Assembly (NCBI GenBank): GCA_029778075.1
Contig: JAKORA010000171.1
Location: 1 to 35,486 of the forward strand
Length of the DNA: 35,486 nucleotides
Direction of reading: 5' to 3'
From: Bacillota bacterium
GTDB taxonomy: Bacteria; Bacillota; Dethiobacteria; DTU022; UBA8154
Within the stretch, counting starts at the first letter, position 1. Each line of letters begins with the position of its first letter. Positions 1 through 7,274 of this stretch are shown here, piece by piece. Position numbers and translations under genes: made by a program. The notes beneath the pieces are model-generated. The model saw only the letters and a list, made by a program, of their open reading frames with translations, searched no databases and had not been told where the DNA came from.

Positions 1-20
1 ACAGCAAAGCGCTGCTTCCA
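1..20 (+). repeat. End fragment of dispersed repeat, cut by window start
   Basis: The bases CAGCAAAGCGCTGCTTCC at 2-19 match the right-hand terminal repeat of the element at 15759-15972. They are also the reverse complement of the left-hand terminal repeat at 15589-15607. A further copy of the family therefore probably ends here, with its body to the left of the window. That extent is inference, because the rest is not visible. Confidence 0.6.
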
Positions 21-109
21 TAAAACGGTAACAGAGGGCTAAGCGAGAAAACTAATAAGCAACGACGGTAGACGTGTTTGCCGGGCCATCTTTAGCCCTC
101 GCTTCGCTG

Positions 110-160
110 AACCTGCATGCTCAAGCTGCACATTCCGCTCGCCCCAACCTTGCGCCACCC
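110..160 (-). repeat. Inverted copy of an internal module of the dispersed repeat
   Basis: Read on the minus strand, this stretch begins GGGTGGCGCAAGGTTGGGGC. It aligns by eye with 15694-15740 on the plus strand (GGGTGGCGAAGGTTGGGGC) and continues with weaker similarity up to a shared CAGGTT. It lies in the opposite orientation to the module at 213-306. The region is therefore a mosaic of repeat modules rather than one intact copy. No coding potential is believable; the 63-codon frame at 117-308 lies inside repeat sequence. Confidence 0.6.
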
Positions 161-212
161 TGTGGGACATGAAACCGGTTCTAAACGGAACTCTATTTTA
201 CTCCGTTTTTGT

Positions 213-306
213 GACGGCAGGGTCGCCTTCGGCCTTTGCTTCACCGTGAACTTTTCGACTTCGCTGCATAAGTCGCTCCGCCAACAGCAAATTTTACCGC
301 TGCTTT
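213..306 (+). repeat. Right-half module of dispersed repeat
   Basis: This roughly 94-bp stretch aligns with 15884-15972 at high identity by eye. Shared blocks include GGCAGGGTCG, CTTCGGCCTT, CCGTGAA and TTTTCGACTTCGCT, then CAGCAAA followed by CGCTGCT at the end. A small hairpin (GACTT pairing with AAGTC) is kept near the end. Just upstream, at 183-208, a stem (AAACGGA with TCCGTTT, 12-nt loop) runs into Ts. The other copy has an unrelated hairpin in the same place. Confidence 0.75.
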
Positions 307-307
307 G

Positions 308-336
308 AATAATTCCAGAATATGTCTGGAATTATT
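308..336. terminator. Perfect 12-bp hairpin, terminator-like
   Basis: AATAATTCCAGA (308-319) and TCTGGAATTATT (325-336) are perfectly complementary around a 5-nt loop, and TTAT follows. The stem is AT-rich. It could end transcripts arriving from the left of the window, or be a stray palindromic repeat at the edge of the repeat mosaic. The gene it would serve is not visible. Confidence 0.4.
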
Positions 337-522
337 TTATTATAGGGGCCAAAAGTATATTAAAGTATATTATTGCTCTGCTGTATACGGTTTTTAATTT
401 CGGGCAGCAGTAAGCTCCGCTCCCGTGTTATCCAAAGATGGCAAGAATTGGCTATATTGCTTCTTCCATATCTGAAGCAGTCATGTTATGATTATAAAAT
501 GAGTCTATTTTAAATCTAAATC
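337..522. other. Intergenic region without a recognised element
   Basis: About 190 AT-rich bases lie between the hairpin and the ribosome binding site of the first gene. A promoter for that gene is expected here. I found no convincing -35/-10 pair at normal spacing; ATTATAAAAT near 491-500 is the best -10-like string. No ORF, tRNA or known leader motif is apparent. Confidence 0.5.
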
Positions 523-536
523 AGGAGGGAAAGCTA

Positions 537-1496
537 TTGTTTAATGCAGATGAAGGGACAAAAATAACCGGCGAAGAGGAAATAGCAACCGGAGAAAAGA
601 AGGACAGAAGAAAGAGGTTAAAAATCGCTTATGATATTGCGATCATAGTGGCCCTTGCCGTACTGGTAACCATTATTTCACTGCGCTATGTAAAGCCGGA
701 CAGTGAGGTGGTAGCTACCGTAAACGGTGAAAATATTACCAAGGATGAACTTTACCAGGCTATGCTGACCGAAGGCGGGAGACAGGTTTTAGACCGTTTA
801 ATAACCAATCTGCTGATCCTGCAGGAAGGGAAAAGGCGGGGCATTACAGTAACCGATGAAGAAATTGATGCCAGGATCGAGAATCTTATCAACGCCAATT
901 TCTATGGTATGGCTGACTCTTTTTATCAAGCTCTGGAACAGTACGGTCTCACGGAGGAAAGCTTAAGGAAAGACATAAAAACAGAGTTGATTCTTCGAAA
1001 GATTGCCGGCGAACAAATTAATATCACTGATGAGGAAGTCCGGGAGTATTTTAAAACCAACCGGCAAAATTACAATATCCCTGAACAGGTTGAGGCACGC
1101 CATATCCTGGTTGACACCAGGGAAGAAGCTGAAGAAATACTCGAACTTTTAAAGAGCGGTAGGGATTTTGCCGAACTGGCCGGCGAATATTCCAAAGATA
1201 AGCTGTCTGCCGAACAGGGGGGTAATTTGGGCTTTTTCCAGAGGGGGGAAATGGTGACAGAATTTGAGGAGGCCGCTTTCAGTCTACCTTTAAATCAAGT
1301 GAGCGACCCGATAGAAACAATTTACGGGTTTCATATTATAGAAGTGCTCGACCGTAAGGCAGCAAAAGAGGTTGCTTTTGAAGAGGTTGAGGAAAAAGTA
1401 AGGGAAGCGCTGCTCGAAGAACAGACTATGGAGCAGATGAATAAACAGGCCAATTTGCTCAGAGAGCAGGCCAGCATTGAATATAAGCTGGATTAA
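537..1496 (+). CDS. Membrane-anchored parvulin-type peptidyl-prolyl isomerase (SurA/PrsA-like)
   Basis: Likely an extracytoplasmic foldase that isomerises Xaa-Pro bonds of exported proteins. The 319-residue protein has a charged cytoplasmic N-terminus, one membrane segment at about residues 31-51, a SurA-N-like helical chaperone region (about 55-165), and a PpiC/parvulin domain (about 184-275). The parvulin domain carries the typical ARHILV start, the GGNLGFF core and the YGFHIIEV end. There is no lipobox cysteine, so it appears to be a signal-anchor protein rather than a PrsA lipoprotein. The start is TTG at 537, six bases after a strong AGGAGGGA; no ATG fits. It stands upstream of ylmC with its own 3' gap, so co-transcription is uncertain. 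Family is sure; substrate is unknown. Confidence 0.88.
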   Translation: MFNADEGTKITGEEEIATGEKKDRRKRLKIAYDIAIIVALAVLVTIISLRYVKPDSEVVATVNGENITKDELYQAMLTEGGRQVLDRLITNLLILQEGKRRGITVTDEEIDARIENLINANFYGMADSFYQALEQYGLTEESLRKDIKTELILRKIAGEQINITDEEVREYFKTNRQNYNIPEQVEARHILVDTREEAEEILELLKSGRDFAELAGEYSKDKLSAEQGGNLGFFQRGEMVTEFEEAAFSLPLNQVSDPIETIYGFHIIEVLDRKAAKEVAFEEVEEKVREALLEEQTMEQMNKQANLLREQASIEYKLD

Positions 1497-1517
1497 AATC
1501 GCCGGGGCACTGGGTAC

Positions 1518-1546
1518 TATTCAAGATACCAAAGTTATACTATAAT
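1518..1546 (+). promoter_or_regulatory. Putative promoter of ylmC
   Basis: A perfect TATAAT lies at 1541-1546, about 35 nt before the ylmC start, after an 85-bp intergenic gap. The -35 position at 17-bp spacing (1518-1523, TATTCA) matches the consensus poorly. The string TATACTAT next to it also resembles a sigma-E type -10. Which sigma factor applies cannot be decided from sequence alone. Confidence 0.4.
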
Positions 1547-1580
1547 AGAAAAGGGAGGTTTTTTATAAGGAGGCTGGAGC

Positions 1581-1832
1581 ATGGTGCGTATAAGCGATTT
1601 GCGCGATCGGGATGTCATCAACGTTAATGACGGGAAAAGACTGGGCATTATCAACGATATTGATCTTGATATAGAGAACGGAAAGATTAAAGCTATCGTC
1701 CTGCCGGGACCGGGAGGCTTTATGGGCGTACTTGGCAGGAAAAATGATCTTATTATTCCCTGGGAAAAAATAAGAAAGATTGGGGTGGATACCATACTGG
1801 TGGATTATCCGGTGGAGTCCAATCTGGCCTAA
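1581..1832 (+). CDS. ylmC: YlmC/YmxH family PRC-barrel protein
   Basis: Small 83-residue PRC-barrel protein of the YlmC/YmxH sporulation-associated family. The diagnostic core is visible: SDLRDRDVINVNDGKRLG at the N-terminus, an acidic strand DIDLDIENGKIKAIVLPGPG, then the DLIIPWEKIRKIGVDTILV end. In Bacillus and Clostridia this gene sits next to the sigE/sigG or ylm division cluster; its molecular role is not established. ATG at 1581 follows AAGGAGG with 7-bp spacing. A TATAAT box lies upstream. The next gene begins 55 bp downstream. Confidence 0.9.
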   Translation: MVRISDLRDRDVINVNDGKRLGIINDIDLDIENGKIKAIVLPGPGGFMGVLGRKNDLIIPWEKIRKIGVDTILVDYPVESNLA

Positions 1833-1886
1833 AGGTGAAGTGGCGGAAACGAAGAATTTTTTTCCGGGGGCAGAAAGGGTGGTTCT

Positions 1887-3728
1887 TTGGCGACCGATTT
1901 TTTCCCTTTTGAGGAAATCAGGAAAAGGGATGGGAGGGTTGTACCCTTCGATGCTGAAAAGATCACCCAGGCCATTTTTAAAGCCGCCAGGGCTGTAGGA
2001 GGGGAGAATTATTCCCTGGCCCGCGAGCTGACCACAGAGGTAATCGTTTACCTCAGCGAACAGAAGCTGTCCGGATTAATTCCTACGGTTGAAGAAATTC
2101 AGGATGCCGTAGAGAAAGTACTGATTGAAAAAGGACATGCCCGCACGGCGAAGGCCTATATTTTGTACCGGGCGAAAAGGACCCGTATCAGAGAAGCCAA
2201 GTCGGAGCTTATGGATGCGGTTAAAGAAATTTTACTGGAGGGGAATCGCAAGGAAGAGGAAGCCAGCTTTTCACCTGCCGAGAAGATGAACCGGATAGCG
2301 CTGGCCGCCAGCCAAAAATATTACCTTGACAATTTGCTCCCGCCGGAGATAGCTGCTGCTCATCAGGAGGGGAGTTTTTATATACATGGTCTGGGTTACT
2401 ACAGCAAAGCACTTGATTCGCTGCAAATCGATTTACAGCCTCTGCTTAGAAATGAGTTTGCTTCGGAGGAATTTCCTCCCGGAGATCTGCTGGCCGCTCT
2501 CCTCAGGATTTCTGCCATTTTACAGAAAAACAAAGACGATCTTTACGGTGAACAGGCTTTGCCTTATTTTGACCGTGTTGTTGGCCAGCTAATCCGAAGT
2601 ATTAAAAATAAACCGTCCAGGAAAGAGCTTTACAGGAACTTAAAAGAGATATTGGCGTATTGGGGGAAACTTTTCTGCACTTCAGCAGGAAATACTCCGC
2701 ATTGCAGCCTGCAACTGGGGCTTGATACTACTGAAGAGGGCAGGGAAATAGCAAGGGTTTTACTGGAGGAAAGTATAAAACGGCAGTGCCCCAAATTAGT
2801 GTTCATAATTAAAGAAGGAGTCAACCTGCGGGAAGGGGATCCCAATTACGATTTATACCAAACTGCACTGCGGGCAGCACTGCGCAGTGGGAATCCTTTT
2901 TTTGCTTTTCTGGATACCGACTATAACATCCCTTTTGGCGAAGAAGTTTGCTATTTCAGCAATGGGATGAGGATAGCCGGAAACAGGCATGGTCTCCCGG
3001 GAGGGATGAGACGAGGTAACATTGCTTCTTTGACCCTGAACCTGCCGCGCCTGGCACTGATTTCCCTGGAGCAGGAACTGTTTTTTGTAGAACTCGATCG
3101 CCTGTTGAGACTGGGAGTACGTCAACTCCTGCATCGTTTTGAAGTTCTTTCTTCTCTCAAATGCAAAGATCTCCCCTTTTTGATGGGCGAGAGACTTTAC
3201 CTGGGGAGTGAAAACCTGTCGTCGGAGGACAGCATTAAGGAATCCCTTAAAAACGGCATAATTTCCATAGGTTTTACCGGTTTGTCCGAAGCAGCCCGGG
3301 TTTTAACCGAAAGAAATCAGGAAAAGGAACTGGAATACGGGCTGGCTGTAAAAATAGCTGAACACATGTCCAGGCGTATTAAGTCCTTTGCCGACGAATA
3401 TGACCTTAATATTGTCCTTTGCGGTTCATCAGGCAGCGGCAGGTTGCAAGATCTCGTCGCTAAAGACCGGCAGGATTTTGGTTTGGTCAGAGGAGTAACG
3501 GATAAAGATTATTATTACAGTTCTTGTTTCGTTCTTTTTCAGGAAGACGAAGGCCTGGAAAAAAAGATTGCTCTGGAAGGAGAAATACATAGATGCTGCT
3601 CTGCCGGGTATGCTTCCAGGATGGTCTTGCTTCCGGGAATGGATGTGGAGGTGGCGGAGGAGATGGCCGCCAAGTTAATCGCGGCGGGGGTCGGTTTTAT
3701 TACTATAGCACCTTTAACGAAGGAGTAA
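1887..3728 (+). CDS. ATP-cone protein related to anaerobic ribonucleotide reductase NrdD, lacking the radical domain
   Basis: 613 residues. Residues about 9-100 form an ATP-cone (IRKRDGRVVPFDAEKITQAI). The rest resembles class III reductase NrdD: SAGNTPHC near 266-273, a GNIASLTLNLPRLA stretch at 378-391, and IGFTGLSEAA at 461-470. NrdD normally ends with a four-cysteine zinc site and a glycyl-radical motif (RxxGY type). This protein stops at GVGFITIAPLTKE, just where those would begin, and pgeF starts 5 bp later, so the end is not an obvious frameshift. One cysteine (C355 in EVCYFSNG) lies near the expected thiyl position. I infer it is not a working reductase, and perhaps a nucleotide-sensing paralogue. 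Start TTG at 1887 follows AAAGGG; no other start fits upstream. Confidence 0.75.
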   Translation: MATDFFPFEEIRKRDGRVVPFDAEKITQAIFKAARAVGGENYSLARELTTEVIVYLSEQKLSGLIPTVEEIQDAVEKVLIEKGHARTAKAYILYRAKRTRIREAKSELMDAVKEILLEGNRKEEEASFSPAEKMNRIALAASQKYYLDNLLPPEIAAAHQEGSFYIHGLGYYSKALDSLQIDLQPLLRNEFASEEFPPGDLLAALLRISAILQKNKDDLYGEQALPYFDRVVGQLIRSIKNKPSRKELYRNLKEILAYWGKLFCTSAGNTPHCSLQLGLDTTEEGREIARVLLEESIKRQCPKLVFIIKEGVNLREGDPNYDLYQTALRAALRSGNPFFAFLDTDYNIPFGEEVCYFSNGMRIAGNRHGLPGGMRRGNIASLTLNLPRLALISLEQELFFVELDRLLRLGVRQLLHRFEVLSSLKCKDLPFLMGERLYLGSENLSSEDSIKESLKNGIISIGFTGLSEAARVLTERNQEKELEYGLAVKIAEHMSRRIKSFADEYDLNIVLCGSSGSGRLQDLVAKDRQDFGLVRGVTDKDYYYSSCFVLFQEDEGLEKKIALEGEIHRCCSAGYASRMVLLPGMDVEVAEEMAAKLIAAGVGFITIAPLTKE

Positions 3729-3732
3729 ACAG

Positions 3733-4548
3733 ATGAAGGAAAGCCCGGCTTTAATCGAAAAAGACGGAATAACCTTTTTTTTATATCCACGGTGGGAGAA
3801 GGAGGGCCTGGTGGGGCATGGTTTCTCCACCCGTCTCGGCGGACTGAGCCGGGGGGTATTTGCTTCCCTTAACCTGGGGTTGAAAGGAGGGGACAGCCCT
3901 GAAACTGTCGGTAAAAACCGGCAGAGATTTCTGGGAATCTGGGGAAAAGAAGAGAAGGATCTTTATTATGGAGAGCAGGTTCACGGTAAAGAAGTCTTTC
4001 TGGTAGACAGATTATTTTTAAGCAAAGGCACTAGAGAAATTCCGGGAACGGACGCCCTGATTACATCTGAACCGCAGGTTTTGCTGGGGGCTTTTTCTGC
4101 GGACTGTCTGCTGGCTTTTTTCCTGGATCCCGGAACGCCGGCCATCGGTGTGGCGCATGCAGGGTGGCGGGGCACATTTTCCGGTATCCTGTCCGGTGTG
4201 GTGGAGGCGATGAACAAATCATTCGGCAGTGAGCCGGGTTCCCTGGAGGTTTTAATGTCCCCTTCCATTGGACCCTGTTGTTACGAGGTTGGAGAGGATG
4301 TCATGGATATTGCTGCTGCTTCCCGCTGGGGCCGTGAAGCAGTTTTTTATCCGGGGAGAAGACCGGGACACCGTTTCCTGGATTTGCAAAAAACCAACAG
4401 TAATATCCTTTGTAAAGTGGGAGTCTGCCCTTTTAATATCATTACAAACGAATTTTGCACATGTTGCCGCCCCGATCTTTTTTACTCCTACCGGGGCGCT
4501 AAAAGAGGGGCAACTGGAAGTCATATGGGTATAATTTTTCTAAGGTGA
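3733..4548 (+). CDS. pgeF: Peptidoglycan editing factor PgeF (YfiH/YlmD, DUF152 laccase-domain protein)
   Basis: 271 residues, the normal length for the YfiH/LACC1 family. Members are copper/zinc-dependent purine nucleoside phosphorylase and adenosine deaminase-type enzymes; the bacterial protein is linked to keeping peptidoglycan stem peptides correct. Visible metal-site motifs are the histidine of YYGEQVHG, the ADCLLAFF and HAGWRGT blocks, SIGPCCYEVG, and the CTCCRPDLFYSYR ending. ATG at 3733 follows AAGGAG, which overlaps the stop region of the upstream NrdD-like gene, so the two are probably one operon. Its place in the ylm cluster before yggS and sepF is conserved in Firmicutes. Confidence 0.93.
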   Translation: MKESPALIEKDGITFFLYPRWEKEGLVGHGFSTRLGGLSRGVFASLNLGLKGGDSPETVGKNRQRFLGIWGKEEKDLYYGEQVHGKEVFLVDRLFLSKGTREIPGTDALITSEPQVLLGAFSADCLLAFFLDPGTPAIGVAHAGWRGTFSGILSGVVEAMNKSFGSEPGSLEVLMSPSIGPCCYEVGEDVMDIAAASRWGREAVFYPGRRPGHRFLDLQKTNSNILCKVGVCPFNIITNEFCTCCRPDLFYSYRGAKRGATGSHMGIIFLR

Positions 4549-4553
4549 ATATT

Positions 4554-5669
4554 ATGGAGCAAAAAAGGGCAAAACGAGAGCATTTAAAGGTCCTTGAGGG
4601 TATGGGCACGGCTGTCCAGCGCACCGCAGGGGCCGGGAAAAAAAACATCTACTTTCTACTGTTGTTTCTGTCCCTTTTTTTGCTGGTTCAGATCTTATGC
4701 GGCTGGATTTGGGGGGGCGCTGGTCAGGACACCATTAATACGGTGCTGGCCAGTGAAGGCACAACCGATGTTTCCTTTCCTGCAGGAGGAATAATTACCT
4801 TCTCAGAGAAAGTAGTTCTCGCTCCATGTTCCGGTTTTGTGTATTATAAAGTTACAGGGGGCGAAAGGGTTCCTGTCGGTAAAGAGTTGGCCAGTATTAC
4901 AGATTTTCCTCTGAAAAAGGCAGAAAGTGAGGGGGACGAGAGCCCGGATTCGGAATATTTCCTGCGCGTTAAGGATTGGTTGCTGGGAGAAACAGATGAA
5001 GAGCCAACCGATTTCTTTCCGGTGAATAATAAAGAGATGAAAATAATAGCACCGCTGCCCGGGCTGGTTCACTTAAAGATGGACGGCTTTGAAATATTCG
5101 GCCCGAATTCACGTTTCCCATACCTGACATCGGAGGAATTTGCGGAAAAGGGAACGGAAGAAAGGCTTTTAAGTTCAGGAGAAAGGGTTTTGCGCTCTAC
5201 GCCTCTGTTAAAGCTAATCGATAATTATTACTGGTATTACAGTGCTGTTTTACCGCCGGAACTCGGACGATTATTGCCGGAAAGCCAGCAGGAGAACAAA
5301 TTATTTTTTTCCTTTGCTCCTGATATACCTGTACAGGGCCGGAAGGTGGAAGCCAGGGAAAGGGATGACGGGACACTGGAGATTACTTGGTGTATTGATC
5401 GTGAATTGCCGGGTCTTTACGAGCAGCGCTGGAACAACGTTGAGATTGTATATAAAAAATTAGAGGGTGCTCTTATTCCCAAAAGCGCCCTTGTGCAAAA
5501 AGAGGATAAAAAGGGTGTTTACGTTGTAGAGGAAGGGGTCATAAATTTTCGGGAAGTAATAGTCCTGACAGAGAGAGAAAATGATTATCTGGTCAAGAAT
5601 CTGGAGATTTATGAAAGAGTGGTTGCGAAGCCGGAAAACGTTAGGGAGGGACAGAGTTTCTTCTGGTGA
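4554..5669 (+). CDS. HlyD-like membrane protein of the ylm cluster
   Basis: About 371 residues with a basic N-terminus, one membrane segment (about residues 29-52, rich in L/F) and an extracytoplasmic part. The stretch starting at FSEKVVLAPCSGFVYYKV looks like the half-lipoyl/barrel region of HlyD-type adaptor proteins; a second APLPGLVHLKMDGFE repeat and a C-terminal beta region ending VVAKPENVREGQSFFW agree with this. No partner ABC or RND transporter is nearby, so a role in the division/envelope cluster is more likely than efflux; this is inference. GTG at 4545 overlapping the pgeF stop is possible. I prefer ATG at 4554 because AAGGTGA at 4542-4548 is correctly spaced for it. Confidence 0.7.
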   Translation: MEQKRAKREHLKVLEGMGTAVQRTAGAGKKNIYFLLLFLSLFLLVQILCGWIWGGAGQDTINTVLASEGTTDVSFPAGGIITFSEKVVLAPCSGFVYYKVTGGERVPVGKELASITDFPLKKAESEGDESPDSEYFLRVKDWLLGETDEEPTDFFPVNNKEMKIIAPLPGLVHLKMDGFEIFGPNSRFPYLTSEEFAEKGTEERLLSSGERVLRSTPLLKLIDNYYWYYSAVLPPELGRLLPESQQENKLFFSFAPDIPVQGRKVEARERDDGTLEITWCIDRELPGLYEQRWNNVEIVYKKLEGALIPKSALVQKEDKKGVYVVEEGVINFREVIVLTERENDYLVKNLEIYERVVAKPENVREGQSFFW

Positions 5670-5685
5670 CAGGAGGTAAATCGGG

Positions 5686-6381
5686 ATGACTGACGTTTCC
5701 ATGCTTAAGGAAAACCTGAATAAGATAAATGAACGTCTACGCAGAGCCGCAGCTAAAAGAGGGGTTTCTCCGGAAGAAATCACGCTGGTGGCTGTTACCA
5801 AAACTGTGCCAACAGAGACAATCAACGCGGCACATCAGCTGGGAATCAACAATTTCGGAGAAAACCGGGTCCAGGAGGCTTTAAGCAAAATTGATTTTTT
5901 ACCGGGCGGCATTCGCCTGCATTTTATCGGTCACCTGCAGAGCAATAAAGTAAGGCATGTAGTGCCTGTCTTTGATCTTATTCATTCCCTGGATAGTATT
6001 AAACTGGCCGGTGTTATCCAGAAGGAAGGGGAAAAAAGAGATAAAAAAGTCAATGTTCTCCTGCAGGTAAATATCGGTGATGAGAAGAGCAAATTTGGCT
6101 TTAAGCGGGAAGAGGTGGAAGACGCCCTGGTAGAGCTGGCTACCTACCGCAACCTGAAGGTGCTGGGTTTAATGACGGTGGCTCCCTTTTTACCCGATCC
6201 GGAAGAAGTGAGGCCATATTTCCGCCTGCTCTACCAGCTGTTTAAAAGCATAAAGATTCCGGGGATAGAAATGAAGTATCTTTCCATGGGGATGAGCAAC
6301 GATTTTGAAGTGGCCGTGGAGGAGGGCGCCAATATGGTTCGTTTGGGAACTGCCCTTTTCGGCGATAGACTGAAAAAATGA
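5686..6381 (+). CDS. yggS: YggS/YlmE family pyridoxal-phosphate homeostasis protein
   Basis: 231 residues, the usual length for the YggS/PROSC family, a single-domain PLP-binding TIM barrel that buffers free PLP and has no known catalytic reaction. The Schiff-base lysine lies in LVAVTKTVP. Other family blocks are NNFGENRVQEA, HFIGHLQSNKVR, GLMTVAPF, LSMGMSNDFEVAVEEGA and VRLGTALFG. ATG at 5686 follows AGGAGGT. It sits 16 bp after the HlyD-like gene and 13 bp before sepF, so all three are probably cotranscribed, the usual arrangement in Gram-positive division clusters. Confidence 0.95.
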   Translation: MTDVSMLKENLNKINERLRRAAAKRGVSPEEITLVAVTKTVPTETINAAHQLGINNFGENRVQEALSKIDFLPGGIRLHFIGHLQSNKVRHVVPVFDLIHSLDSIKLAGVIQKEGEKRDKKVNVLLQVNIGDEKSKFGFKREEVEDALVELATYRNLKVLGLMTVAPFLPDPEEVRPYFRLLYQLFKSIKIPGIEMKYLSMGMSNDFEVAVEEGANMVRLGTALFGDRLKK

Positions 6382-6394
6382 AAGGGATGATAGG

Positions 6395-6829
6395 GTGAAC
6401 TTCTGGGAAAAGCTGTTACATTCTCTTGGTTTGCTGGAAGAGGAGGAGGATGAGCCGCAAGGACGTAGTTTTACACGGAAATCCTTCAAAAAGGGGAAAG
6501 TATTGGAATTTCCAGCTCAAGAAACAGGTTACCGTCTTATTTTAAGTAATCCGGCAGGTTTTTCCGAGGTTGAGGAGATTGGCAGCCATTTAAAGAACAA
6601 AAGGCCTGTTGTTGTCAATCTCGAGGAGGTGGAAACGAGTGAGGCAAAAAGGATTATTGATTTCCTAAGCGGGGTAATATTTGCTTTGAATGGCAGCTCT
6701 CAAAAAATTAACAACAGTATTTTTGTTTTTGTGCCCCATGGAGTGACTCTGAATTCGCTCCAGCATAAGGAATTTACTGAACGGGATCTTCTCATTTTGC
6801 GGGGGACGGAAAGGAACTTTGAGGAGTAG
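6395..6829 (+). CDS. sepF: Cell division protein SepF
   Basis: 144-residue SepF (YlmF), the FtsZ-binding protein that bundles FtsZ and tethers it to the membrane. The N-terminus has an amphipathic helix (MNFWEKLLHSLGLLEE) for membrane binding, then a charged linker, then the globular SepF domain (about 48-140) with the family block RPVVVNLEEVETSEAKRIID followed by FLSGVIFAL and the IFVFVPHGV strand. Start is GTG at 6395 with AAAGGGA seven bases upstream. The gene lies directly downstream of yggS as in Bacillus and streptococci. Confidence 0.95.
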   Translation: MNFWEKLLHSLGLLEEEEDEPQGRSFTRKSFKKGKVLEFPAQETGYRLILSNPAGFSEVEEIGSHLKNKRPVVVNLEEVETSEAKRIIDFLSGVIFALNGSSQKINNSIFVFVPHGVTLNSLQHKEFTERDLLILRGTERNFEE

Positions 6830-6876
6830 ACCGGCTTTAACGCTCTACAATTTTTCAATAGCCGCAGCTACAGGGG

Positions 6877-6903
6877 TTGACCTTAAAGGGAAGAATGTAT
6901 AAA
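6877..6903 (+). promoter_or_regulatory. Possible promoter of yggT
   Basis: TTGACC (6877-6882) and TATAAA (6898-6903) lie in the 138-bp gap between sepF and yggT. The spacer is only 15 bp, shorter than ideal, so this is a weak prediction. It would give yggT, and possibly ylmH, transcription independent of sepF. Confidence 0.35.
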
Positions 6904-6967
6904 CTAAAAGAAACTGCCCGGAAAACGGGTTCCATCCTTTTCGGTTGCCAAACAAGAGGTATCAATT

Positions 6968-7249
6968 ATGCTATTTCTTAGAAATATCGTCAATGCTTTC
7001 TTCGATATCCTTTATTTCTTAATTTTGGTGCGCATTATTTTTAGTTTTTTACCTGTTAGCCCGTACGGCAGCCCGCTAATCTACAATATTGTGCAGTTTA
7101 TCCGCCAGCTTACAGAACCTTTCCTGGCGCCTTTCCGCAGGCTGGTGCCTCCGTTGGGAATTGGCGGTGGGGGTTACATAGATCTTTCGCCAATTCTGGC
7201 TATTGTCATTTTGAATTTATTACGCCGTCTTATACTGGCGCTGTTATGA
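6968..7249 (+). CDS. yggT: YggT family membrane protein (YlmG)
   Basis: 93-residue YggT/YlmG protein with two membrane segments (about residues 5-27 and 71-92) joined by the family signature, which includes FLPVSPYGSPLIYNIVQFI and the TEPFLAPFRRLVPP block. It is associated with cell division and nucleoid distribution in Gram-positives and chloroplasts; the exact biochemical role is unknown. ATG at 6968 has AGAGGT about seven bases upstream. It stands in its usual place between sepF and ylmH. Confidence 0.93.
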   Translation: MLFLRNIVNAFFDILYFLILVRIIFSFLPVSPYGSPLIYNIVQFIRQLTEPFLAPFRRLVPPLGIGGGGYIDLSPILAIVILNLLRRLILALL

Positions 7250-7274
7250 TTTCGATTTGCAGTGGGTGTGGCAG

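Noticed and set aside
117-308. 63-codon plus-strand ORF
   Set aside because: It lies wholly within repeat modules on both orientations, has no ribosome binding site, and its composition is not protein-like.
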